A program made the translations under genes and the position numbers. From assembly GCF_030253575.1 (NCBI RefSeq), contig NC_080569.1:26238501-26302500 (forward strand): a stretch of 64,000 nucleotides of DNA, written 5' to 3'. The stretch is from Rhododendron vialii (taxonomy: Eukaryota > Streptophyta > Magnoliopsida > Ericales > Ericaceae). Below the pieces are notes generated by a model. It searched no databases and was not told where the DNA came from. It was given only the letters and a program-made list of their open reading frames with translations. Shown one piece after another: positions 20,162-31,400 of this stretch; position 1 is the stretch's first letter; every line of letters starts with the position of its first letter.

Positions 20162-23100
20162 ATCCCCCACCATTTTCAAAATATTGAAAATAAAACTTGT
20201 TTAAGCTTGGAAAATTTGTGCATAAATGAAGGTATCTTACGATTTGAACCATTCACTTAGTGAAGACACATCAAAGTCAGTCGGAAGAGCATAGTAGACT
20301 TGTCTTTGAACTAGCAATCCTTATTGACTAACCGGACACGTCTCACACACAAATTTTCTTCTCCTTAGGTAATTCATAAAAGCTGACCCATGTATTGGCC
20401 TTGGGTCTATATCTTGGTTTCATGAGTGCTCTAAAGTCTAAAGCCCCCGAGACCTATAGGAAGCGGCACCACCTCCACACTCATATAGGTAGGATTTTGT
20501 CAGTGTTCCTGTAATTATAACACAAAAATCCTATTAAGAACTAAGTAGTTCACCCTCTTGTTTTTCAACATTACAGGTACCAAGCACTTTACCTTGGGAT
20601 GGATCAATTTAAAAATTAAGTGCTCACAATTACAACATATGGTGTACTTTGCTCATTGAACTCAAGACTTGAGGTATGGCTCAAGCGTTGAGTCGAGTTT
20701 CCACCAGGAGTGATTTAACTAATTGGGCTAAAATCCCATCCCTTTTGATGTTTGCCACATCAACCCCCTTGCAAGAGTAAATAAAACTATTGCCTTGAAA
20801 GCAATATTTACCATAGCTATATCATCATAGTTTATGACGTGATTAACTTGTCCGGACTTCCACCACAGTCATAACTATCAACCCTCTTTCTTAAGTGACC
20901 TACTGAGAAATATATCCGTGACAAAATACCATGCCACCCCATCTCATTGTAAAATCCTTACTTTATTCAAGAGAGAAAACCCCACAAAATAGACTTACTA
21001 TTTATCCATGGTTTCCATGCTTAAATTATATCAGGCGCCTTTGTATCCATCATAACTGACGAATACCAATTACAAGCATATAAACCAATTCCTCCAAATA
21101 AACAAATTTGGATTTGATTAACTTGTGGACCATAATTGTTTGGAACAACTATGCAACTAAGATAATAGGAATTTGTCATTTCACTCTATATCTTTGTTTA
21201 ATCTCCAATATACACAGGAGAACATGTAACCGAAAGGCCACATAATCAACATTCCTTCCAATGAAAACCACATTTCATACTTCATGGAATAATCACGACT
21301 CTTCATTTTAATCCAAACATCACACCCTTGGTTATCCTCCAATGGTCACACCATTTAGTCTAAAACCAAGAGCCACACCTTTTGGGTTACACCTCCCGGT
21401 TAAATCCTTAACCTCCACATATACATATGTACATGTATATATCAAAGTGTATTTTGGTAAAGTTTAAGAGAAGAGTCCCGTCCGTTTTTATTTCCTCATA
21501 AAAACAAACTCATTCATATAAAGAATTCACAACACCCACCATTTTGATTACCTTATGCATATAACATGCATATAAATTTTCCAAATTTATGATGGTATGT
21601 TCAGTTTTGGAAATGGCTACCAAAACTAGGATTTCAGAATACTCTGTATCTAGCAATTTGCATAAAGCAAAACATTCGAGATAATTTAAATAGCTACTGA
21701 TTTGGTTTACCACTGACCACGTGTCCAACAGTACTGTAACCTTGTACTTTTCCCGACACGATTCTATCAAGGCCGTCAAACACCGCTCATCAAGAGCCAC
21801 ATAACACATTTCCGTGTTACAGAAACACTACCATGACACAAATACCATGTCAGGTATCACCTTCGACAGGGCACATAAACCTTGGCTATAAAAATCTATT
21901 CGAAACTTTCCATAAATATAACCTTATTCCCATGCTCATAAAAGAAACATCTATAAACATGATCGTTCCATAAAGGCAAGTGTCAAGAAATTCCACTTAA
22001 AAGAGAAATGCTCTACATAAGTGAAAGAGGCAAACCGCTACAAACCCGTGAATAATTAAACTTGACTAAAAATGTTCAAAAAACATTTGAACATAGCGCC
22101 TAGTCAAGGTCACCAAATAAAACTGAACGGATAAATGTAGCTATCAACTAATAGTCAGGTGTATTATGAGAGCCAAAGAAACTGATCGGCAAAACTCCAT
22201 AGTATAGCACATGTTAGAGGCTTAAAGCCAACTGATCAAGTAAAGACTGGCATAGGAAATCAAACTAATGTCCGAAACGACATTCATACATGTATGCCAA
22301 AACACACTATATGATTTGAACATTACAAATCACTTTGACACCATACTTACCCGTGCATACATACCATTCTGCAGTACTTCCCATCTACTTAGATGATATA
22401 AAGTCTAATATCACACATTTTATTCACATGATTTATATGTAAATAATTATTGCTATAATTTAGGATAACCGAGTGGTAGTGACATAAATCCAAAGTATGC
22501 AAACCCACGCAGAATTATAAGAAAATTCCAAATTAAAATCCTTTATTATAAGCACAAGAGTACATAGTACACATCTAAAACCATAAAAGAAATGTGGATA
22601 AAACCTTTTAACATGTGGAAACATAAATCATAATCAATATGATAACACATACTGAAACACCCTAATCAACCGAAAATTTGATCTTCTTTAACGATCCAGG
22701 ACAAGGAACGCTCTTGCGCGCTGTTCGCCTAATTATTGGCCCTTTGTGACCAAAAACATCATGACGTTTCTTTCGCGCCATTTCCATCGTCCGCAATTGA
22801 CGCAAAGGAGTCGAAGTATAAACACTCTCGCTCACTCCTTCAAATGCCGGCGGAGGGGACAATTCATGGTTGTTACCGTTAGGCGAACCTCCCATTGCTG
22901 CAGTAGACTCATCGGAATCCTCCATATTTTCCAATGGAACAATCTCCTTTGGACTATGAAAAACATCATACATAGATGAATCCTTTTCAATTTCCTGAGA
23001 TCCATGTTCCGATATTTCCTTAACCGGAATGGCCGCAACGTTTTGGATTAAACGTTCTTCCACAAAAGAGTCCTCTTCATCAGAAGAGATATCAATCATT

Positions 23101-24228
23101 ACCGGTTGACTCTCATGCAAGAGGCCTCGCCTTGCAAAGACTTCTTTCCATTCTTTAAATCAAAGAATATCATCGGGACTTGGATGTGATGAATTTCCCA
23201 AAACAATATTAAACGGTGGAAGGAAAGGAGCGGAAAGACGTATGACGTTTAAAGGAATTTCGGAAGGCATTTCGTCGGAATAATGTGCTTCAAAATTGCA
23301 ACCCAGCCAAAAGAATACAGAAGAATGTATATCGGAAAAGGACAAGCAAAGCACTAAAGATATTTATATAGCATGTGTCTGACTTGTAAACTGATGGGTG
23401 ATGCCCTTTTATAAGAGTACTTATGTCTTTTCCAAAAGTCACCAAGACTGCTCATGCAAGAAGCAACCAACGTTCATAAACCGCTCTTAACCAAATGGTG
23501 CAACGGTTACCGACAATTTAAAAATAAATTTCAAAAGACACCGATTAATAGAAAGACACCCGAACAAATGTCAAAGTTCTAAAAAAAACATTCCAAAAAG
23601 AGATCACAACTGGCCGGGAAATAAGGTTGTATCACTTACCCACTCCAGCATACAAGTCATGCATAAAAATAAATACCATTCCGATGCCATATACTCATAT
23701 TGCAATTAACTAATTCAAACCAGTGTCGTGACCGTCCACAATCATTCCTTTCACCCGAATGAATACATGGATGGGCACCAATTCCGTGAATTGTCCGATC
23801 ACAATCGATGACAATGATGAAATCATTCTAATCGGCGCACCAACCTGTATGACTTTCCTGTCACACATACGCCCTGCGGTTTCTTTGTCAGTGACACGTT
23901 ACCGCCAAGTCATTGGATTATTAGTTGAACCATAATCACAATGCCAAAATTGTCTTCCTTGACAATTCTCCCACGTATTGATGAAACTATGAGTTTGCAA
24001 ACCCAAAAACTATAGTCCAGAGGCATGACAAAAATGAGATTATAGTGTACCTTTCACCTTGAGGAAAACTAGTAAGAGTTTACGGCTCACTGGAAATCAT
24101 AGCCCCAAAAGGTAATTATTATTAATCCTGTCGCCATTAAGTCTCCAATCGCATCTTTCCGTCTTCGTCTTAAGGACCCATAACGTAATCAATCCACTTT
24201 CATCTTCTCGGAAATATCGTCTTAAGAT
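20162..24228 (-). other. Interior of the non-autonomous LTR element
   Basis: The interior is mostly non-coding. The only notable frames are on the element's own strand: a 232-codon region at 22662-23354 with one stop, and a 99-codon frame at 21510-21809 with no recognised motif. Confidence 0.7.
22662..23354 (-). pseudogene. Unrecognised ORF in the LTR element, one in-frame stop
   Basis: Two open segments (23160-23354 and 22662-23120) are in the same frame, separated by a single TGA after PSPDDIL and continuing FKEWKEVFARRGLL. Together they span about 230 codons. The first part is hydrophobic with LGCNFEAHYSDEMPSEIPL; the second is acidic (MIDISSDEEDSFVEE) with a basic tail (KGPIIRRTARKSVP, LKKIKFSVD) resembling a nuclear localisation signal. 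I recognise no family. It may be an element-specific protein, a diverged Gag-like product or a captured host fragment. Its sense orientation relative to the LTR promoter favours expression from the element. Confidence 0.5.
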
Positions 24229-24845
24229 TGTTGGTACAAAATTCGTCGTAGCCGATGAAAGTGGATAAATAGAGATGCTTCAAGTCACGTTACTATGTCG
24301 CTGTCCTTAATACGATATTCGCCCCCACCAATTCAAGAGAATTCGGTGTGCACCGGGTTACAGCGAAGCCGCCTCCAAGATAAAATGAAGTCCAATCTCC
24401 AACTGTTGTCTAACTGCGTTATGCACAAACAAAGAAAGACCCGAATACCTTTGGATTTTGCGAGCCTCTTAAGTATAATCGTAGGAGATAATTCTAGAGA
24501 GAAAGAACAATAAGAATTGTTCTGATTCTCTTCATCATTTCAATTGGTAGAACCATTTGCCTTTTATAGGCATAGATCGTGACCGTTGGCTAATGATTAC
24601 ACCTCTTTTATTAAATGCAATAGTCATGTCTATTTATAATAGTCATGTCTATTTATTCCACCACAATGGTCACACCTTTTGGTCTGGTAATGTCTATTCA
24701 TTTAACCTGAATAGACGCACCTTTTGTGCTCAAATCCAATATTCATGTCTATTCATTTAACCTGAATAGTCACGCCACTTGGATTAAAACTGTTCACCAA
24801 TACTTACATTTAATATTCATTAAATATTTTGAAAATATTCCAACA
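24229..24845 (-). repeat. 5' LTR of the non-autonomous element, abutting the NLR-like gene
   Basis: The second 617-bp LTR copy ends 101 bp before the ATG of the NLR-like gene. Its own promoter should fire away from that gene, into the element. Confidence 0.88.
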
Positions 24846-24946
24846 CTTTTCAGCGCCGAAAAAGTTCTCCACTTCTTGACTCAGCGTTGTAGCTGGAGAC
24901 ACTCTCAACACATAAACTTCAGAGAGAATCATTCAAATTCTGAACC

Positions 24947-26602
24947 ATGTCCATCAATGAAGCTCCACCCTCACAGTCTGATGACAGTACTCCATCCATC
25001 AACAGTACCAGTCCTTCTAAGGCCAAGTGCTCAATAGGATCTTTGGCAGCTCTTTTCAAGGCCAAGCTCAATATCTCCAAACACAAATCAAAACCCGAAC
25101 CTAAACGGTTTGAGCTGAGCAACCGCAACGCTGCGTCTAGCAGTGCAACCACCGCCGCCAACAACCACGACCATGGTGGAGCTCCAGCCCTCTACAAATT
25201 GATCCATCAAGACCTCAGTTCCATGGAAGAGTTCATAGCTCGTCTGAATGAGCAAATCAACCATGCCCATTACAAGCTTAAGGAGCTGAAAACAATAGGT
25301 AGTACTAGCAGCAGGACAGAACTCGACGAGCTCAGAAAGCTCAAAATGGTGGTCGCCAGGCTAAAATCCCAGATTCCTTCTCGGCTTAAAATCCCTTCTT
25401 ATGATTCCAACCGCAGAACATGGCCGGACATAAACAAAACCGGCGATGAAATGATTCACTTGTACTGGAGGCCAGAGTTTGGCAGCTCCAGTGAACCTGA
25501 AGACCTACAGAGAGCTTTGGATGGACTCCCGTACATGGTAAAACGCTATTTGTTTTGTTTCTTGATTTTCCCACCAATGACTATTATAAAGAGAACGTTT
25601 TTGAGGTATTGGTGGATAGCTAACAGATTAGTGGGGTGGCATGCGAAGCGAAATAACATTGCAGGAAAGTCGGGTGAGGATATTGGCAATGAGATCTTCG
25701 ATATGCTAATTGCAGAGTGCTTCATCAAGCCTGTTTTCCAAAAGCGTGGCTTGGTTCCGGACAGTTGCCAGATGAGTCATTCTGTTCATTCTGCTCTAAC
25801 CATCGCGGCCAATGTTTATCTACGCACATTTTATGTTCTTGGTCGAAATAATCAAACTATTCGTCTAGATAGGTATTTACGTGTTATCAATATCGGCGAG
25901 GCTATTATTGACGGCGGGCCTCAACTATTTGAGAAGATGAGAAATATCACGATTGTTTACCTGGGTAGGCGGCAAAGCTTAGCCACGCACCACATTGAGG
26001 TTGCAGATACCAAAATTCTCCATGGCCTGAAGAATCCGAGTCAGTTGGAGTTTCTTAGCCTTAGAGGAATTTCTTTGATCACAGAGCTTCCCTCATTCAT
26101 TTCAGAGCTCACTCATCTAAAGATCCTTGATCTCCAAGCCTGTCACAATCTTGAGTTAATTCCAGATGGGATTGGTTTGCTACAGCAGTTGACACAATTG
26201 GACATGTCTGAGTGTTACTTTCTAGAATACATGCCCAAGAGCCTTGCTCATCTATCACAGCTTGAAGTCCTTAAGGGATTCCTCATTCAAGATTCCAAGT
26301 ATGACAAACAGTCGTGTACACTCGGCGATTTGTCTGGACTGCAAAAGCTGAGAAAACTGAATATCTACACGAGTGTGGAAGATTTTCCTACAGAAAGGGA
26401 CCTTAACGATTTCCAAAAATTTGAAGCCCTACAAAAGCTTACAATATCATGGGGAGGATGCTCTTCACAAAGTGCTCATATGCAAACACAAGATGATGTA
26501 ATGCAGTCACTGGCTGTAGACAACGAAGACCTTGGAATCAAAAAACAAGCCAAGAGCGAAGCAGAACCAGCAGTCAAATTCATTCTGCATATTACTTCCT
26601 GA
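24947..26602 (+). CDS. NLR-related coiled-coil/LRR protein lacking the NB-ARC domain, 551 aa
   Basis: A single exon; the ATG at 24947 is the first in frame after a 101-bp leader. Residues 1-75 are Ser/Ala-rich and disordered. Residues about 83-145 form a coiled coil with many Leu, Glu and Lys (LSSMEEFIARLNEQI). Residues 166-260 resemble the winged-helix region of plant NLRs (LPYMVKRYLFCFLIFPP, TFLRYWWIANRL, FDMLIAECFI). Residues about 363-475 are LRRs (LEFLSLRG, LKILDLQACHNLELIPDGI, LTQLDMSECYFLEYMP). No P-loop, RNBS or GLPL motif is present. Proteins of this kind are annotated as RPP13-like or LRR family proteins. The end (after ISWGGCSS) is short compared with such proteins, so a C-terminal truncation is possible. 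Probable role: immune-related, inferred only. Confidence 0.75.
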   Translation: MSINEAPPSQSDDSTPSINSTSPSKAKCSIGSLAALFKAKLNISKHKSKPEPKRFELSNRNAASSSATTAANNHDHGGAPALYKLIHQDLSSMEEFIARLNEQINHAHYKLKELKTIGSTSSRTELDELRKLKMVVARLKSQIPSRLKIPSYDSNRRTWPDINKTGDEMIHLYWRPEFGSSSEPEDLQRALDGLPYMVKRYLFCFLIFPPMTIIKRTFLRYWWIANRLVGWHAKRNNIAGKSGEDIGNEIFDMLIAECFIKPVFQKRGLVPDSCQMSHSVHSALTIAANVYLRTFYVLGRNNQTIRLDRYLRVINIGEAIIDGGPQLFEKMRNITIVYLGRRQSLATHHIEVADTKILHGLKNPSQLEFLSLRGISLITELPSFISELTHLKILDLQACHNLELIPDGIGLLQQLTQLDMSECYFLEYMPKSLAHLSQLEVLKGFLIQDSKYDKQSCTLGDLSGLQKLRKLNIYTSVEDFPTERDLNDFQKFEALQKLTISWGGCSSQSAHMQTQDDVMQSLAVDNEDLGIKKQAKSEAEPAVKFILHITS

Positions 26603-26680
26603 TCAATTGTGCATTTGTGCTCAATGACTACAGAGAAACATGTTTAAAGGCATACAATAAAACACAAAAACTTGCTAACG

Positions 26681-26748
<68 letters not shown>

Positions 26749-28454
26749 CGCGCGCGAGAAGGAGAGAGAGAGGGGTACCAAACACGGATTTAATAAATCA
26801 ACCATGTCATCTGAAGACAACGTACAAGAAGTGGATTCATAGCCTGAGTTGGCAAAGATCTAGAACCAACAGTGTTCCTTCATTTAAGGAATGGTTTAGT
26901 TAGCCGTTTGAAACAAACCAAAATTGTCCATTAACCTCATTCCAAAAAATAACAATAACAAAAGTTACAAAACTGTCCCTATCCACATTTTCGCGTCTCT
27001 CTTCTTAAATAAGCAAAGATTTCTTCTCTCCAATTTGACTCTCTCTCTCCTTCTCATCAAAAAAAGAGGAGAAGAAGTTCCAAGGGAGGGAATTGAAAGC
27101 CAGACATTGCGCTGCACGCTTTGTGTTGAATTTTTTATCCAAAATTTTGATCCCGATCTTTGAATGTCCTTTTTCGGAGTAATATACCTGTTTTATTCTT
27201 TATTGGTGATACATTTCTTTACCCTGCAAACCTTAGGTTTCTCGTCAAACCTAAGGAAACTGATCCGGAATGGTAAATCGAGTGGTTTAACAGAATTTTT
27301 TTTTTATTATTGTCCTCTTCTTGTTCAAGACTATATAAGGTTTTTCCCCGTTGATTACCCATGGCTAACGGACCAATGTTGTTTCGTAAAAAGTCACCTG
27401 GAGTTGAGGTATGATTCAGACATCAATTTTGTTCTTAAGATTTTCATGATTACCCTTTGTTGTTTTTATGTATATGCAACCCATTTTCGCGAATCGCGAA
27501 GATGAAAGCATCTTCACATCGTTTATCATATTGTTTCAATCTGGAAAAATGCTACAATGATGCATGCCTATATAGACTATTTGAAAGTTTTGATGTATAT
27601 TTGATGAAATTGTGTTCTTGTATATTTGATGAACTTGTGTTCTTGAAAAATTGATTGTACAATTTCAGTTTTCTGATGAATAGCTGCGCCATATTCTGGC
27701 TGGAATTTCTTTCCGGTATTAAGTTTCCTTGCAATAATCCATGCATGTTTCAACGGCAAATAACTTGCCCCGCAGGGAACCCATATTCAAAGATATGTAC
27801 GTCCACAATTAGTTGTGTGTTCCTATAAAAATCAGCTAGTAGCCAACAATCCTTAGTATGCATCCTCAGCAAAAAACTAACAATTCAGGTAGATCCATAT
27901 ATATCAGTACGAGTATACGAATTGATAGACTATCGATCCCAGGTCTCTTCTGGTTTTTTTCCATTTTAATCTCGTAGGAGGAATTAGGGTTCCTATTTAT
28001 AGCTACAACTATGACTCATGATCAAGGATACTCGAGATTTTTTTGCTAACATGAGTTTTTTCAGTACGTCCACGTTGGGATTAGTAACAAGTTCAAATTC
28101 AAAGCACATTAATATGTTTGTTGGTAATAAGTAGGTACTTGGTATGCATTGCATCTTTCCATAGGGTCTTGGTTTACAGAGCCTCTTGCAGCCAAGGTTT
28201 GTCAAAAAGCATTTGCCACTAATCGAGTCGAGATTCTTGTTTCTTAAAGGTTCTATGGAATATTTAGTTTTGAATTTTGGAGTTCATTCAAAATATTCAA
28301 TAACTTGATTTATGATAACGAGGTCAATGTTTCGAATATTTTTATCTGTGTGCCACTCCATTATTTGCCCATGGAGAAAAAGCGGAGGCCATGCTAGTTC
28401 TAGAACTTAAGAACGGCAGTGCACCATGCATAAATCAGCTAATAATTTCAACAG
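26603..28454. other. Spacer with a CT microsatellite and possible upstream exon of the next gene
   Basis: A (CT)n run lies at 26686-26744. At 26990-27270 there is a CT-rich leader-like stretch followed by a donor-like AATG|GTAAATCG at about 27269. It could be the 5' UTR exon of the At4g04980-like gene. The remaining sequence to 28454 is AT-rich and shows no clear exon. Confidence 0.4.
26686..26744. repeat. (CT)n microsatellite
   Basis: About 29 perfect dinucleotide units, just downstream of the NLR-like gene. Confidence 0.95.
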
Positions 28455-31400
28455 GGAAAGCAACTGCCAAAGACAAACAAGAAGCCCGACGTATCAAAGA
28501 ATCCGAGGGAAGTTAAAGGCTTCAAGATGCACAACTCTCACAGTGTGGCAGGCAATTTCGTTACAATGGCAGAGCTTAGGACAAAGGTCCTCACTTTCAG
28601 GGACTTAATTGACTTACCTCCATGTGTAGCCTCCGCTTCTGCAAACGAGGTACTCTTCAACTGTTTTCTCTGCCATTTTATTCTCAGAAACTCATTGTAG
28701 ATATCAAAATCCCACTTTCATTTTCTTGCAGCTGGTGATAAACACATTGAAAGATCTGCACACTATGTACCCTGATATCGTACCAAAAAATTCAATGTCA
28801 GAAAGTGAAGGAACACCTATTCATCAGGTTAATCAAATTAGTGATACCAACAATCAGGATTAAAATTGCTAATCATGTACTTTGGCTGATTAACATGAAA
28901 TTTCAAATAGGCACTGGTCTTGTTTTGCAATGCGTTGAAATCTGTTGGAGAAATCTGGACGAGTAGAGAAGAATGGATGGACAAACCCAAAAAAAAAGCA
29001 TATGATAATTTGGCAGCCAATGAACTGGAAAAACAAGGTATGTCAAGTTCTTACTCCAATCGGTGTTTGGCAGCCAAGTTCAGCCTAACTTTTCCTGTGG
29101 TTTTTTTTCGGGCTTTTTTAAAAATCTTTTCTCACTTTTTGGTCAAAGTTTTGTCATAATCCGACTTGTCTCCATGAGAAGAATTAGAAAAGTAAAAAAA
29201 ATTATGGACTAAGTAGTCAAAGAGCCACTAAAATAAAAATCTACCAAAAATCCAACATGGTATCTCAAACAGGCAATTGCCTTATATATTGCTATGTATG
29301 GAAATAAATAAACCAGTGAAAAAAGAACTGGTGATATATAGTAGACCTCTTTATAAATTGATGGCCACCTTTTGTCTTGAAATTGAAATAGCATTGGCGA
29401 TACTTGACGACATGATAAACATGGCAAAAGAGAGGTTGTTCGATCTGATGGAAGAAGATGAACCGCCCAAAGATTACAGTCCCAAATCAAATGCATTTGG
29501 GAGGGCTTTGTCAGAGTACTCGGACGATAAAACTCCCTCCGGTTCACCTGTCACTCCGACGTCAGTCCTTGCGAACAACATCATGACTCAGTCCGGAGCA
29601 CCTTATTCCTCACCTCTTCTCTTGCCTCTGAGAATCCAAGCTGTTGGGAAGTTGAACCCCATTGACGTTAAGCGCCTCTCTTTCCATATGTTCCCTTATG
29701 TAGCAGCCACAGAACAGATGAATACGGAAGTTGAGGAACTGAAGCAGGGGAAGGAAGAAAAGATTGAGAATGATGAATGCGAAATGATGGAGGACATAAT
29801 GCTGATGTCTAACCTGGACAAGCTGACTAGTGACAAAGGAAGAAAATGGATTGATGCCCCAAGTTTGACACCAGCATCAGGTCATGAGACCTTGGCAAGA
29901 GGTGCCATGGATGTGGTAATACCACCTCCATCACTCCCTAAGTTGAGACCTAATGAAGCGCCAGAGGTGATGTGTCGACCACCATCACCACCCGTGCTCC
30001 CAAAGACAGAAGAATCAGCATTACCGCCGCTCATGTCACCCGATGTTGTACTGTCACCTCCTTGTCCACCACCACTGACTATGCCTCCTCCACCACCACC
30101 ACCTCCATCCATACCATCACCGAACGTAACAACATTTCCTCTTCCGTCGCCACCACCCCCACCACCGTCACCACCCAAACTGGCACCAAATATAACACCA
30201 GGACCTCCACCACCACCCCCCATGCCAACAGGGAATGGCGCCACACCTCCACCGCCTCCACCACCACCTGGGATGCCATCAAATGGATCAGTGCCACCGC
30301 CACCGCCACCACCTGGGACATCGTCAAATGGGCCTGTGCCGCCACCACCCATGCCACCGGGAAAGGGAGCTGCTCCCCCGCCACCTCCTGGTTTGGGTGG
30401 TGCAAGATCCCTACGTCCCAAGAAAGCAGCAACTAAATTGAAGAGATCATCCCAGATGGGTAATCTCTATCGAGTTCTAAAAGGTAAGGTAGAAGGGTCT
30501 AGTCTACATGGTAAATCATCACATGGCAAAAAGAGTAAAGCTGGGGCACCAGCTGGAGGACAACAGGGAATGGCTGATGCACTAGCAGAGATGACCAAAA
30601 GGTATGTGCGCCTTCCACAAAATCTCTAACCAAACAAACTACTATATTTGAGTGAAAGTAATTTGGAATAACGTGCGTTCATGTTTTCATATTTGACTCC
30701 ATTTCAGATCAGCATACTACCAACAAATTGAGGAGGATGTTAAAAACCATGCAAAGACAATAATGGAGGTTAAAGTTGCTATTAGTACTTTCCAAACTAC
30801 AGACATGGCTGAGCTCCTCAAGTTCCATAAATACGTGGAATCTCATCTAGAGAAACTAACAGATGAATCTCAGGTCTATACCATATCAGCTTGTTCATTA
30901 CCATTATCATGATCATCCATTCATCCTCATCCTCGTCATCTGAGAATCCCAGAGCTTTCTAAGAGGGTTTCAAGTTGTGTTGGACACTCATACTAGCATG
31001 TCTCATTTTTTCTTTGTTTTGTTAGTATGCGAGACTTCAGAATGCAAATTCACATAACTTGGGCAAACATAAAAACAGTCCACACTTTGGTATACATTTC
31101 CATCCATCTGATCATTTGAGTTACGGGAATACATGGTCTTTTTAGTATAAACTAGTGCTATGTTGCATTCTCCATTATTTATGCACAAAATAATCATATG
31201 CATGACACACAAAAATATGTAAAATATTTATTTAACGTGTCCTGAATGTGGTGTGTCCAGTTTTTGGGAATCTGTGTGATCGTGTCTTGTCCCTTGTCTA
31301 TGTCCATGCTACTTAGCTCACCATGATCGGTTCTGACATTATGATCACTATAAGTCATCGCAACCGCCATGAATGTTCATGTCTTCGTATATTCATTTTT

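Larger units (their letters stand above)
19545..24845 (-). mobile_element. Non-autonomous LTR retrotransposon (5.3 kb)
   Basis: Two direct repeats of 617 bp (19545-20161 and 24229-24845), both TG...CA, bound a 4,067-bp interior without reverse transcriptase, integrase or protease motifs. The orientation is minus: the complement of the sequence just inside the left LTR is a G-rich polypurine tract (GGTGGGGGA), as expected next to the 3' LTR. I counted 9 substitutions between the LTRs (about 98.5% identity), so the insertion is recent. The 5-bp flanks AGAAT and CTTTT do not match. No iMet-type primer site is visible inside the right LTR. The class is LARD-like; the superfamily is unclear. Confidence 0.85.

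Noticed and set aside
19611..20260. Short plus-strand frames in the 617-bp LTR
   Set aside because: They are duplicated in both LTRs, antisense to the element and without motifs.
28391..28530. Upstream ATG at 28391 as start of the At4g04980-like gene
   Set aside because: It is not in frame with the conserved exon; the acceptor at 28454 better explains the exon start.
29882..30432. Gly-rich or Val-rich antisense frames
   Set aside because: They are shadows of the proline-rich exon on the plus strand.
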